From assembly GCF_937873925.1 (NCBI RefSeq), contig NZ_CALNAT010000147.1, forward strand, positions 1 to 34,344: 34,344 nt of DNA, written 5' to 3'. The stretch's first letter is position 1. Each line of letters begins with the position of its first letter. The notes beneath the pieces were generated by a model that was not told the DNA's origin, did not search any database, and was given only the letters and a program-made list of their open reading frames with translations. Shown in pieces: positions 24,528 to 32,522 of the stretch. The position numbers and the translations under genes are program-made. This stretch comes from an uncultured Proteiniphilum sp. Its GTDB lineage: Bacteria > Bacteroidota > Bacteroidia > Bacteroidales > Dysgonomonadaceae.

Positions 24528-25646
24528 CTATGGCGCTTCGGGGTAGGGTTTCGTCTCAAATATGCTGACAATCTGAAAAAACGGATCAAGTTCCATATGC
24601 ACAATATATCCATGCTCCTGCACCGTGGCGCCATCCTTCGGATAGGTCTTCTGAAGCGGTACATTGACTTTATAATGGTTGTTATTCATCACCTCATACT
24701 GTACGGACTCCAGATCCGGAACAAATTGCAGGGTCGCCCCCTCTGTTTGGGCACCGGTAACAAGCAATTCACCCGTGATCCTTTCACGGGTAGCGGTACC
24801 AGAGTCAAAAAAACGATATACGGTAGGCGCCAGATAACGAAACATTCCACTGTGGTTCAGGGAGGAAAGGGATACAAAGAAACCGTCTATTGTAGTACGG
24901 ATGGTATCCAATACAGCTGCATCGGTGGATGGCGATCTGAAAAGCAACTCATACCTTTTCCGGGCCTCTGCAATATAATCGCCTCCGACCCCGCCGTTCT
25001 CCGCCAACAGGATATAGTCGGAGTAGGACTCTGCCGTATTCGTGTGTAAGGTTCCTATCCATACAAGCGAATCGAGTCTTGTTTTCACCAATGGGGTATA
25101 GGGACTTCCGGAATGACGGTCTAAGAAATCACGCAGCTCGGTCACGTTGTGTGTCTCTTTCATCCTTTCCCATGCCGTGGCTTCTTCCGATTTCAGCCTG
25201 AGCAGGCCTGCCTGTGCTTCATCAAAATGCGCTCCCCGGGGGTGTGCTTCCATATAGACAAGATATCCCTCTACCGAATTTGTTTTTACCGCTGCATCCC
25301 AACCGCTCCGCTCTAAGTTGCTTTTCCGGATGGTTGCGTTATATACAAAGAAGGCGCCTGACAGAAGAGCGATCACTAATATAAACAGCACCGGAGCCCC
25401 TACCCGCTTTTTCTTCTTCGGCACCGTTTTTTCCGGCGCTGGCGCTGGCTCTAATTCCGGCACTGGTTCTGGCTCCAGTTTTGATTCCGGTTCCGGTTCC
25501 ACTCTCACCTTCTTCTCTCCGGGTTTCATCCCGGCCTCCTCTGGAATATCTACTTCATACTCTGTATGGATCTTCTTTGTGCAATCATCACAAAAGACCG
25601 TTTCTTCCGGTTTGTTTTTTCCGCAAAGGGGACAGGATTGGGACAT
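24528..25646 (-). CDS. Zinc-ribbon, single-pass membrane protein of unknown function
   Basis: I start it at ATG 25646 (372 residues) because the zinc ribbon begins there; an upstream in-frame TTG at 25697 is less likely. The N-terminus has two Cys pairs, CPLCGKNKPEETVFCDDC, a small cytoplasmic zinc ribbon. A Pro/Glu-repeat linker follows (residues about 45-75), then a KKKKR stop-transfer cluster and one membrane helix (about 82-102, LFILVIALLSGAFFVYN). The remaining 270 residues should be periplasmic. They include helical repeat-like segments (YLVYMEAHPRGAHFDEAQ, LRDFLDRHSGSPYTPLVKTRL) and a final beta-rich domain. The layout resembles a sensor or scaffold with inside and outside parts. No enzyme motif was seen and I do not recognise the family. 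Confidence 0.75.
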   Translation of the reverse strand: MSQSCPLCGKNKPEETVFCDDCTKKIHTEYEVDIPEEAGMKPGEKKVRVEPEPESKLEPEPVPELEPAPAPEKTVPKKKKRVGAPVLFILVIALLSGAFFVYNATIRKSNLERSGWDAAVKTNSVEGYLVYMEAHPRGAHFDEAQAGLLRLKSEEATAWERMKETHNVTELRDFLDRHSGSPYTPLVKTRLDSLVWIGTLHTNTAESYSDYILLAENGGVGGDYIAEARKRYELLFRSPSTDAAVLDTIRTTIDGFFVSLSSLNHSGMFRYLAPTVYRFFDSGTATRERITGELLVTGAQTEGATLQFVPDLESVQYEVMNNNHYKVNVPLQKTYPKDGATVQEHGYIVHMELDPFFQIVSIFETKPYPEAP

Positions 25647-25758
25647 AGTTTTTTCCAAATTAACAGGAACGTTTTCGGTAAACGAATACAGAGGCAAAAC
25701 TTGTTTTGACTATGTCGAGTGCAGAAAACGACTAAATTTATTGAACTTTTATTTTCTA

Positions 25759-25766
25759 CAAATTTA
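25759..25766 (-). promoter_or_regulatory. Possible -7 box for the zinc-ribbon gene
   Basis: TAAATTTG on the minus strand, a perfect TAnnTTTG, about 113 nt before ATG 25646. A matching -33 element is not evident. Confidence 0.35.
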
Positions 25767-26161
25767 CATGATTTTTTGAAACCGGCATAATTCATATAAC
25801 TATTAGGTATTGTACTTCCAATGAATTACAGTTGCCACTTTCTCTCTTTTCCTCTTTATTATTCAGGTCTTGTCCAAAATAAATCAGGATTGTTAGTCTT
25901 GTAGTTAATAAATTTCACCCCAGTTTTTTCATTTCTCACTTCCTTTTTTTGTGGTGTTTGTTCGATGCCGTTGAAAGGTAGTAACTCAACCTACGCTACC
26001 TCCTTTTTGCCAGATTTCAGTATCATGTTCACTTACTAACAGCGTTTGAAGCCTGTAAAGATTTCTCGTCCTATAATAATTCTTTTGACTGCCGGCTGTC
26101 ATTGAAACTCAAATCAAAGGCGTTACTCTTATTTGTCCGCCCACGTTCTTCTTTCTTCTTA
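25767..26161 (-). other. Gene-free gap with possible decayed coding sequence
   Basis: No gene can be supported in this gap of nearly 400 nt. On the minus strand, 26026-25859 reads as 56 codons from an ATG with one internal TAG (25993-25991). The part after it ends NPDLFWTRPE and then a TAA. Just upstream (about 26160-26035) another frame reads protein-like with one TAG. These may be remains of a disrupted gene or chance open frames. It follows the TPR/AAA unit, so it forms that unit's 3' flank. No terminator, repeat or RNA fold was recognised. Confidence 0.3.
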
Positions 26162-27418
26162 TTACTGGTTATTCTCTTTGATTAGTAAATAGTTTGCAAC
26201 CCATTGAAAACCAACAAATCCTAAAATAAAAATTATTGTCATCAAATTAAATATTTCGCCTGTAGAAAAAATTAGTCCTATTGCCATGATACCCACAATT
26301 CCCAAAACTATGGTATAAGTCAATAGTCCATATTTATTTTTTGAAGGAGAGAACATTGTACTTAATGGTAACATCATGGCAAATCCGAATGAGGCAATAG
26401 CTAAAAATATTTCGTCTGATAATGCAAAATATAGAAGTATTCCAACAATAAATACTCCTAAACTTACAACCACGAAGTTTGAATTCATTTTTTCCTTTTT
26501 GTCCAGAAGCAATTGTCCGTATTTATTGAATCGTAAGAATAAATTACTTATTGGAGCAATAACCCAGGTTGAGAATGCAATAAGGGCAAGTATAATTATT
26601 GAAGGTATTAGATAGGGTTGAAGTGCTTCGTTATTGCGAGCAATTGTTTTTAATGCTCTAAAACCTAAATAAAATCCTATAATAACACCCCACTGATATT
26701 TTGCCGTTAGATTACTTATCCAAAAAGAATACTGCAGAAAAATGCGATAGACGGGATTTGTCGCCTTTAATGCTTCAAGCATACCTGATTGGGCATATTT
26801 AAAAGTCGGGGCGTTAGTTAGTGCTTCCTTAAAATGTCCCAATGCTTTTTTGTGGTCTCCTTTTTCCAATAAACCCCAGCCATAATTAGCATGGGTGTAA
26901 GCATTGTTCGGTTCTTCTCGCAATGCACTCTCAATAGTTTCAAATGATTCCTCATTTCTATTGAGCTTGTTTAAGGCTGTGCTTCTTGTATTAAGTGCTA
27001 ATAAGTTTTGTGCATCAATTTCTAAAGCCCGGTTTGCGATTTCAAGGGCATCAATAAACTGTTTACGACCCAACTTGATATTTGCTAACAAAGCAAAATA
27101 GTCCGCATCATACGGGTCTAATTCAATGGCTTGGTCTATGAATAGCTCGGCTTCACTTAAACTGTCCTGTTGAATAGCAATCCGAGACTTGATATAAAAT
27201 AAGTACGGGACATCGGGCGACAGCCCGATTGCATTATCAATTATACTATTTGCCTTATCAAATTTGTCTTGCTGATAATATACTTCTGCAAGCAATGACA
27301 GGAAATGAATATTGTTTGAATCCTCTACAAGCAAGTTTGAAAGGATTTTCTCCGCTTCCGCAAATTTTTTCTGTTGAAGTAGAATTTCAATTTTTGATAG
27401 TCTGTTATCTTCTGTCAT
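26162..27418 (-). CDS. TPR protein with C-terminal multi-pass membrane domain
   Basis: This 418-residue protein has an N-terminal array of about six tetratricopeptide repeats (residues about 5-215, e.g. AEKILSNLLVEDSNNIHFLSLLAEVYY, ALEIANRALEIDAQNLLALN and ALGHFKEALTNAP in parts). A second half with five or six hydrophobic segments follows (about 240-258, 268-290, 315-335, 340-360, 368-390 and 393-412). There is no signal peptide, so the TPR part should face the cytoplasm. The start ATG lies 1 nt after the AAA ATPase stop codon, so the two are almost certainly coexpressed, probably by coupled translation. TPR arrays bind proteins. I infer it is a membrane receptor or scaffold for the ATPase. 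The gene is AT-richer than the housekeeping genes beside it. Confidence 0.8.
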   Translation of the reverse strand: MTEDNRLSKIEILLQQKKFAEAEKILSNLLVEDSNNIHFLSLLAEVYYQQDKFDKANSIIDNAIGLSPDVPYLFYIKSRIAIQQDSLSEAELFIDQAIELDPYDADYFALLANIKLGRKQFIDALEIANRALEIDAQNLLALNTRSTALNKLNRNEESFETIESALREEPNNAYTHANYGWGLLEKGDHKKALGHFKEALTNAPTFKYAQSGMLEALKATNPVYRIFLQYSFWISNLTAKYQWGVIIGFYLGFRALKTIARNNEALQPYLIPSIIILALIAFSTWVIAPISNLFLRFNKYGQLLLDKKEKMNSNFVVVSLGVFIVGILLYFALSDEIFLAIASFGFAMMLPLSTMFSPSKNKYGLLTYTIVLGIVGIMAIGLIFSTGEIFNLMTIIFILGFVGFQWVANYLLIKENNQ

Positions 27419-27419
27419 G

Positions 27420-28727
27420 TTACTTTTTTATTTTCATGTATGTTAAAATGTCGTCATAAAGTCCTGAATCATTTGCAAACATGGCAAAATTCTTAGCTGT
27501 TGAAAACCACTCCTGAGTACTTGGCTTATGTTTTTTCAATGCACTTACCAAGTCGCCTGTTGCAAGGGGTTTTGGAACACCATCATTGAAAGATGCCTCT
27601 AATTTCTCCTCAATGGCAAGGTCAATAATTGCGTCAATATCAGCACCTGAATAATGTTCTGTTTTCTTTGCAATGGCCCGGAAATCTATCGTTTCTATCG
27701 GCTTGTTATTTAGTTTCAGTCTTAAAATTGATTCTCTTGTTGTTTCGTCAGGTGGTGGAACAAAAACAATCCTGTCAAATCTGCCCGGTCGTCTAAAAGC
27801 AGGGTCCAAGTTCCAAGGTGTGTTTGTTGCTCCGATAATTAAAACTCCTTCATTGGTGCTATTGATCCCATCGAGTTCTTGTAGAAATTGATTTATTAAG
27901 TGTCTGCCGCTTGATTGTTTCATGTCGCTCCTACTTGCTCCTAAGGCATCTATTTCATCAATGAATAAAACGCATGGGATGTTATGCCGGGCTAATTCAA
28001 AAATGTCGTGTAGATTTTTTTCGCTGTTACCTATCCACATATCTAAAATATCGTTCAAGCTAACACTGATAAATTTCGCATTCACTTGTCCCGCTGTTGC
28101 TTTGGCAATAAATGTTTTACCGCATCCGGGTGGACCATAAAGCAAAATGCCACCACCGATTTTTTTACCATAGGCTTTGTAAAGTTCAGGGTGAAGAAGC
28201 GGTTTGATAATTTTTAATTCTATTTCTTTCTTCACCACCTCCATACCACCCACATCACTGAAATTGATATTCGGCTTTTGTAAAAACCGGCTGTCAGCTT
28301 CTTCATCTGTTCCAGTAATTTCATCCCTGCCTCTTAGTCGTAATTGGTTGTCAAGTTCTTCGTCAAAGTAATTTGGCTCAATGGCTAATGCTTTTTTGTA
28401 TGCCTCAATTGCTTTAGCTGTTGAATTTTCTTTCAAAAGTCCTTTTACATAAAGTGTAAATACATTTATATCACTCGTCCCATTGTCAATTACTTCCTCT
28501 AAAATCACATTGCAAGCCGAATAGCTACCCTTTTTGAAAAACACTTTAGCAAGTCCGATTTTCGCTTTGTTGTCGTTAGTGAGTTTTAGTAGCATTGAGT
28601 ATTCCGTTTCTGCTTCCTCAACTCTGTTCAACGTCCATAACGTGTCAGCCAATAACTGTCTTAAAGGGGCATTGTCAGGAGAGTGTTTTAATGCCTCTCT
28701 TAGACTGTCGATTGTGTTATCATTCAT
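27420..28727 (-). CDS. TPR-AAA ATPase, Vps4/katanin-like
   Basis: This 435-residue protein starts at ATG 28727; a longer TTG-started frame is excluded because that TTG lies in the promoter -7 box. Residues about 1-140 hold TPR-like helices (APLRQLLADTLWTLNRVEEAE, KAIEAYKKALAIEPNY). A classical AAA module follows: FSDVGGMEVVKKEI, Walker A GPPGCGKT (198-205), pore-loop Trp231 in DMWIGNSEK, Walker B FIDEID (D257, E258), sensor GATNTPW and arginine fingers RRPGRFDR (near 312-318). The C-terminus (LVSALKKHKPSTQEWF, then a final helix YDDILTYMK) resembles the Vps4/spastin end helix. All catalytic parts are intact, so it should be an active hexameric protein remodeller. The partner is the TPR membrane protein coded 1 nt downstream. 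Confidence 0.88.
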   Translation of the reverse strand: MNDNTIDSLREALKHSPDNAPLRQLLADTLWTLNRVEEAETEYSMLLKLTNDNKAKIGLAKVFFKKGSYSACNVILEEVIDNGTSDINVFTLYVKGLLKENSTAKAIEAYKKALAIEPNYFDEELDNQLRLRGRDEITGTDEEADSRFLQKPNINFSDVGGMEVVKKEIELKIIKPLLHPELYKAYGKKIGGGILLYGPPGCGKTFIAKATAGQVNAKFISVSLNDILDMWIGNSEKNLHDIFELARHNIPCVLFIDEIDALGASRSDMKQSSGRHLINQFLQELDGINSTNEGVLIIGATNTPWNLDPAFRRPGRFDRIVFVPPPDETTRESILRLKLNNKPIETIDFRAIAKKTEHYSGADIDAIIDLAIEEKLEASFNDGVPKPLATGDLVSALKKHKPSTQEWFSTAKNFAMFANDSGLYDDILTYMKIKK

Positions 28728-28802
28728 AGTGTAAATGTTACTGCCGTTTCTGTTAAAATTACCGCTTACTCTTAAATAATGCGCAATATTACTACTTTCT
28801 CC

Positions 28803-28810
28803 CAAATATA
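28803..28810 (-). promoter_or_regulatory. -7 box of the TPR/AAA operon
   Basis: TATATTTG on the minus strand, a perfect TAnnTTTG. A TTTG at 28837-28834 is 23 nt away, slightly longer than usual. Transcription would start near 28796, giving a leader of about 70 nt to ATG 28727. It is divergent from the dgkA promoter about 120 nt away. Confidence 0.55.
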
Positions 28811-28928
28811 TGCAATAAAAATCAAAAAAAAGACAAATGATCTATAAACAAGTCTGTTGAGATCGATTTCCGTATACTTAAAGTGTATATTTTGTGAGCC
28901 GCACCGTTTATCTCGAGACGGGATTGTT

Positions 28929-28959
28929 TTTGCCGGAACAGACAAATTTTGTAAATTTG
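28929..28959 (+). promoter_or_regulatory. Near-perfect Bacteroides-type promoter for the dgkA-helicase operon
   Basis: TTTG at 28929-28932, exactly 19 nt, then TAAATTTG at 28952-28959: an ideal match to TTTG-N19-21-TAnnTTTG. Transcription would begin near 28966, so the octamer array at 29011-29058 is in the mRNA leader. Confidence 0.75.
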
Positions 28960-29010
28960 AATGCGGATTTTCGATTTGAGAATAGACTGATTTAATAATT
29001 CGTTGATTTA

Positions 29011-29058
29011 TTAATCGGCTAATAGGGAAATCGGTAAATCAGCTAATCAATAAATCGT
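29011..29058. repeat. Octamer-period array abutting the dgkA start region
   Basis: Units TTAATCGG, CTAATAGG, GAAATCGG, TAAATCAG, CTAATCAA and TAAATCGT at an exact 8-nt period, with AAT in a constant place, ending 1 nt before ATG 29060. An 8-bp inverted repeat GATTTATT/AATAAATC (29005-29012 and 29049-29056) brackets it. Units TAAATCAG and TAAATCGT resemble TAAATCAA and CAAATCGT in the array near 17971-17994. Confidence 0.75.
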
Positions 29059-29080
29059 CATGGTTCTTTACTCTAAAATA

Positions 29081-29440
29081 ATGTCCTATATAAAAAAACG
29101 AATTCTCTCTTTCGGGCATGCTTTCAGAGGTCTGCGTCTGCTGTTCAAAGAGACGCCCAATGCGCTGATACACCTGATAGCGGCAATCATCGCCATTACA
29201 CTGGGATGCGTGTTCAGGATCTCCGGCGGAGAATGGCTTGCCATCATTATTGTTATCGGTACCGTATTTTCGATGGAGGCGGTGAATACCGCTTTGGAAA
29301 GGCTGTCGGATTATACCTGCAACAAAGAGATCCATCCCACTATCAAAAAAGTCAAGGATCTTGCCGCCGCGGCTGTTCTGATTGCTGTGGTGGCTGCATT
29401 GACGGTGGGAATCATCATCTTTCTACCTAAAATCTTCTGA
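29081..29440 (+). CDS. dgkA: DgkA-type diacylglycerol/undecaprenol kinase
   Basis: This is a small integral-membrane lipid kinase of 119 residues if it starts at ATG 29081, or 126 if at ATG 29060. I prefer 29081 because homologues begin close to the KKR-x-x-SF segment, and 29060 abuts the repeat array. Three membrane helices are visible. The family signature is EAVNTALERLSDY, in which the Glu and Asn bind ATP/Mg, and GH-AFRGLRLLFKETPNALIH precedes helix 1. In Gram-negatives it recycles diacylglycerol; in Gram-positives the homologue phosphorylates undecaprenol, and the Bacteroidetes substrate cannot be read. The helicase gene begins 7 nt after its stop codon. Confidence 0.9.
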   Translation: MSYIKKRILSFGHAFRGLRLLFKETPNALIHLIAAIIAITLGCVFRISGGEWLAIIIVIGTVFSMEAVNTALERLSDYTCNKEIHPTIKKVKDLAAAAVLIAVVAALTVGIIIFLPKIF

Positions 29441-29446
29441 CCTTGT

Positions 29447-32400
29447 ATGACTGAATTTTCGCTCCTTCCACCAAATATTTCAACCGATGTTATCCGCGTC
29501 CAGCTCCTTAAGGCGGATCGTGAGAGAAAGCTGCTTATCTGCGTAACGACAGAGAATCCAGGTACGGCATTGATTGCCAGATACGGCATTTCACCGGAGA
29601 ACAGCGCTTTTGATACTTCAGTGGAAAGATTTCAGGAAGGGGCGAATCTGAATCTGATAGATTGTATTATCGATGGGGATGGTTTTCTCATCCCTAATTA
29701 TATCATCCTTGAGCCTGATTACCTGATCGATGCTTCCGCTATTGCAGAATGTTTTCAGGACTATTCGATATCCCCGCTCCATTATTTCCGCAATAAATTT
29801 GAAGAAAAAGAGAATCGTTCTTACCTGTTATTAGGAAATTTAGCGAATTTTTTCCTCGACGAATTGGTGTTTGCGGAGAATCCGGAAGATGTCTCCTTCA
29901 GGGATGTATTCCTTCGGTCGTTCAAACAGTCGCCCTTCGAGTACACCAGTTGTGAAGATATCCGTTCCGATAATGATTTCCGGGAATTTATGAATAAAGC
30001 GCAAAGCCAGTTTGAAAATATCAAACGGGTAATTCGTGACGACTTTCCCGGACGAAGTATCGACCTGCATTGCTGCACGCTGGAACCTTCGTTCTTTTGC
30101 GAACGATTCGGCTTTCAGGGACGGCTTGACCTGTTACAACCCCATTCCGAAGAAACAGATGCCCGGATTGTGGAATTGAAATCGGGCAGGCTGCCGTTTC
30201 CGCCTTCTGACAACAGCAGGATTACGCTCAATCATGAAGTGCAGACCGCCGTGTACCGCATGATGGTCGAGACTGTCTTCGATAAAGAGACGCAGGGGGT
30301 GGATGCCTCCATCCTCTATTCGGCGGGGATCCGTCCGGGTGAAAATCTCCGTGCCTCCAAGGTCAACGGCGAGTTAGAGAAATCGATCCTGAACATTCGT
30401 AACCTGGTCGTAACCAATGAGCAGGCTATGATCCGGGGAGAAAATGAAGATACGGCGGCATTGTTCGGGTCACTGTTCAGCCTCCTTCACACAGAGCAAA
30501 AACTCCCTGCATTCTTCACCGGAAAAATAGAACGGATACGTGCGCTGCTGTGGAAATGCAGCGAACCGGAACTGACCCTTTTCTATCGCTATATCCGGTT
30601 TATCTCAAGAGAGTTGTATCATCAGAAAATCGGGGATATTGCCTGTGAAACGCCGACGGGTACGGCTTCGTTATGGAACAGCGCTTTTAGCGAGCGCGCC
30701 GAGGCGCTGGATGTGCTTTTCGACCTCTCCATCCTGACCATAGATGATTCCAGAGGTGATATGACAATCCTCTTCGCCCGGAATCAGACAGGTAACGATA
30801 TTGTGAACTTCCGGGAGGGTGAGATCTGTATTGTCTATCCGAGGGAAAATGAAAACGACACGGTGTTGAACCGGCAGATATTGAAAGGCACCATTGCGCA
30901 GATCACTGCAGAGACAGTAGAAGTCCGTTTCCGCTATAAGCAGAAAAACCGCCGCTTCTTTGAAGAAAACCCGCTTTGGGCCATAGAGCACGATTCGCTG
31001 GACTCCACTTACAACAGTATGTACAAAAGTCTTTTCTCTTTTTTAGGCGCTTCCACGAAAAAAAAAGAGATCCTGATGGGGCTGGTACCGCCCAGGACAA
31101 TCGACAGCCTGTCGGAGCAGGAAGAAGCCTCCAAAAAAACCGTCTATCCGGAAAATATTATCCGCAAAGCAATGAACGCCCGGGACTATTTCCTGATCGT
31201 GGGGCCGCCCGGTACGGGGAAGACATCGATCTTTGCCCGACGCCTCATTGAAGAATATCATGCACAACCGGGAAAAAACATCATGGTACTGGCCTATACC
31301 AACCGTGCGGTGGATGAGTTATGTGAAGCGATCAATGCCGCTTTCGGATGTAAAAAGGGAGAATGCGACGCCTATATCCGGGTGGGGACCGAACTCTCCT
31401 GCGCCGAATCCTACCGACACCGGTTGTTGCAACGGATCTCGGAGAAAGCCAAAGACAGAGAGTCGCTACGCCACGAGATAGAGCAGACACGTATTTACAT
31501 CTCTACCCTTGCCTCCATCAACGGGCGAATGGAACTTTTCAACCTTAAGCATTTTCATGTGGCCATCATTGATGAGGCATCACAGATATTAGAACCGCAG
31601 ATCATCGGGCTTCTGCCCCGCTTCGACCGGTTTATTATGATTGGTGATCACAATCAACTCTCTACCATTGTGTTGCAGGATCGTCAATTTTCCGGGATCA
31701 ATGAACCGGTGCTGCATGAAGCGGGATTTACCGATTGCCGCGATTCTCTCTTTGAGCGATTGTTGCGCCGTTGCCAGGCGAAAGGGTGGCATCACGCCTA
31801 CGCACAACTTACCCATCAGGGACGGATGCACAACGATATCGCCGCTTTTCCGGCTACCTGCTTCTACTCCGGGAATCTTTTTCCCGCACTCGACTGGCAA
31901 TCGGAAAAATGGAAGCTGTACAGCCCGTCGGACAATTTTTTTGACCGGTGGGTCGCCACAGAACGTACCGTTTTCTTTTCGACGGGAAAGGTCAGCCATC
32001 CTTCCTCGTCCGACAAGATCAACGAGACCGAAGCCGACCTTATCATAGCGCTTCTGACATCCATCCGTAATGTATATGAGGCGAACGGAAAAACGTTCGA
32101 CACCGGAGCAATCGGCATTATCGCCCCCTACCGGAACCAGATCGCGTTGATCAAACACAAACTGTCGTTAGCAGGAATCCCCCATTGGGAAAAGGTCATG
32201 ATCGATACCGTCGAGCGATATCAGGGGAGCCAGCGCGATGTGATCCTGATCTCGTTCTGTGCGAATAAGCCTTATCAGATGAATTTTCTCTGTAACCCGA
32301 ACCACGACGGGACGGTAGACAGGAAGCTCAATGTAACGATCACCCGTGCACGCCGGCAACTCTTTCTTGTCGGCAATGCCCCTGTCCTGCGTGAGTCCCC

Positions 32401-32467
32401 GGTCTATGCCGCCCTACTCGACTTTTACCGGGAAAAGAAAGTTTTGAGAGAGATTGAAAGATATTGA
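29447..32467 (+). CDS. Dna2-like protein: PD-(D/E)XK nuclease fused to superfamily 1 helicase
   Basis: This is a 1006-residue two-part enzyme. The nuclease half (to about residue 260) has the RecB/Cas4/Dna2 pattern: D228 in FQGRLDLL, E243 and K245 in VELKSG, then Q-x-x-x-Y in EVQTAVYRMM. I see no downstream cysteine cluster, so the Fe-S site of Dna2 and Cas4 appears absent. The helicase half has Walker A GPPGTGKT (586-593), Walker B AIIDEASQ, motif III GDHNQLSTIV, motif IV GIIAPYRNQ, motif V VERYQGSQRDV and motif VI NVTITRARRQ. That places it in the UPF1/Dna2 branch (5'-3'). It probably acts in DNA end or flap processing and repair. It may be cotranscribed with dgkA, 7 nt apart, although the functions are unrelated. 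Confidence 0.88.
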   Translation: MTEFSLLPPNISTDVIRVQLLKADRERKLLICVTTENPGTALIARYGISPENSAFDTSVERFQEGANLNLIDCIIDGDGFLIPNYIILEPDYLIDASAIAECFQDYSISPLHYFRNKFEEKENRSYLLLGNLANFFLDELVFAENPEDVSFRDVFLRSFKQSPFEYTSCEDIRSDNDFREFMNKAQSQFENIKRVIRDDFPGRSIDLHCCTLEPSFFCERFGFQGRLDLLQPHSEETDARIVELKSGRLPFPPSDNSRITLNHEVQTAVYRMMVETVFDKETQGVDASILYSAGIRPGENLRASKVNGELEKSILNIRNLVVTNEQAMIRGENEDTAALFGSLFSLLHTEQKLPAFFTGKIERIRALLWKCSEPELTLFYRYIRFISRELYHQKIGDIACETPTGTASLWNSAFSERAEALDVLFDLSILTIDDSRGDMTILFARNQTGNDIVNFREGEICIVYPRENENDTVLNRQILKGTIAQITAETVEVRFRYKQKNRRFFEENPLWAIEHDSLDSTYNSMYKSLFSFLGASTKKKEILMGLVPPRTIDSLSEQEEASKKTVYPENIIRKAMNARDYFLIVGPPGTGKTSIFARRLIEEYHAQPGKNIMVLAYTNRAVDELCEAINAAFGCKKGECDAYIRVGTELSCAESYRHRLLQRISEKAKDRESLRHEIEQTRIYISTLASINGRMELFNLKHFHVAIIDEASQILEPQIIGLLPRFDRFIMIGDHNQLSTIVLQDRQFSGINEPVLHEAGFTDCRDSLFERLLRRCQAKGWHHAYAQLTHQGRMHNDIAAFPATCFYSGNLFPALDWQSEKWKLYSPSDNFFDRWVATERTVFFSTGKVSHPSSSDKINETEADLIIALLTSIRNVYEANGKTFDTGAIGIIAPYRNQIALIKHKLSLAGIPHWEKVMIDTVERYQGSQRDVILISFCANKPYQMNFLCNPNHDGTVDRKLNVTITRARRQLFLVGNAPVLRESPVYAALLDFYREKKVLREIERY

Positions 32468-32522
32468 GAGAAATTAATATTAACCTGTTATTCAAAATAA
32501 TACAAATTAATCTTTTAAAAAA

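Noticed and set aside
26162..28727. Reading the TPR/AAA pair as a known MoxR-VWA or FtsH system
   Set aside because: There is no VWA domain with a MIDAS motif, no zinc protease HExxH motif, and the AAA part has Vps4-like pore and C-terminal features.
28989..29058. Riboswitch in the dgkA leader
   Set aside because: The leader is explained by an 8-nt-period array; apart from the weak 8-bp bracket no conserved aptamer-like core was recognised.
31589..32158. Minus-strand open frame of about 189 codons opposite the helicase
   Set aside because: Antisense to conserved helicase motifs III-IV; composition not protein-like.
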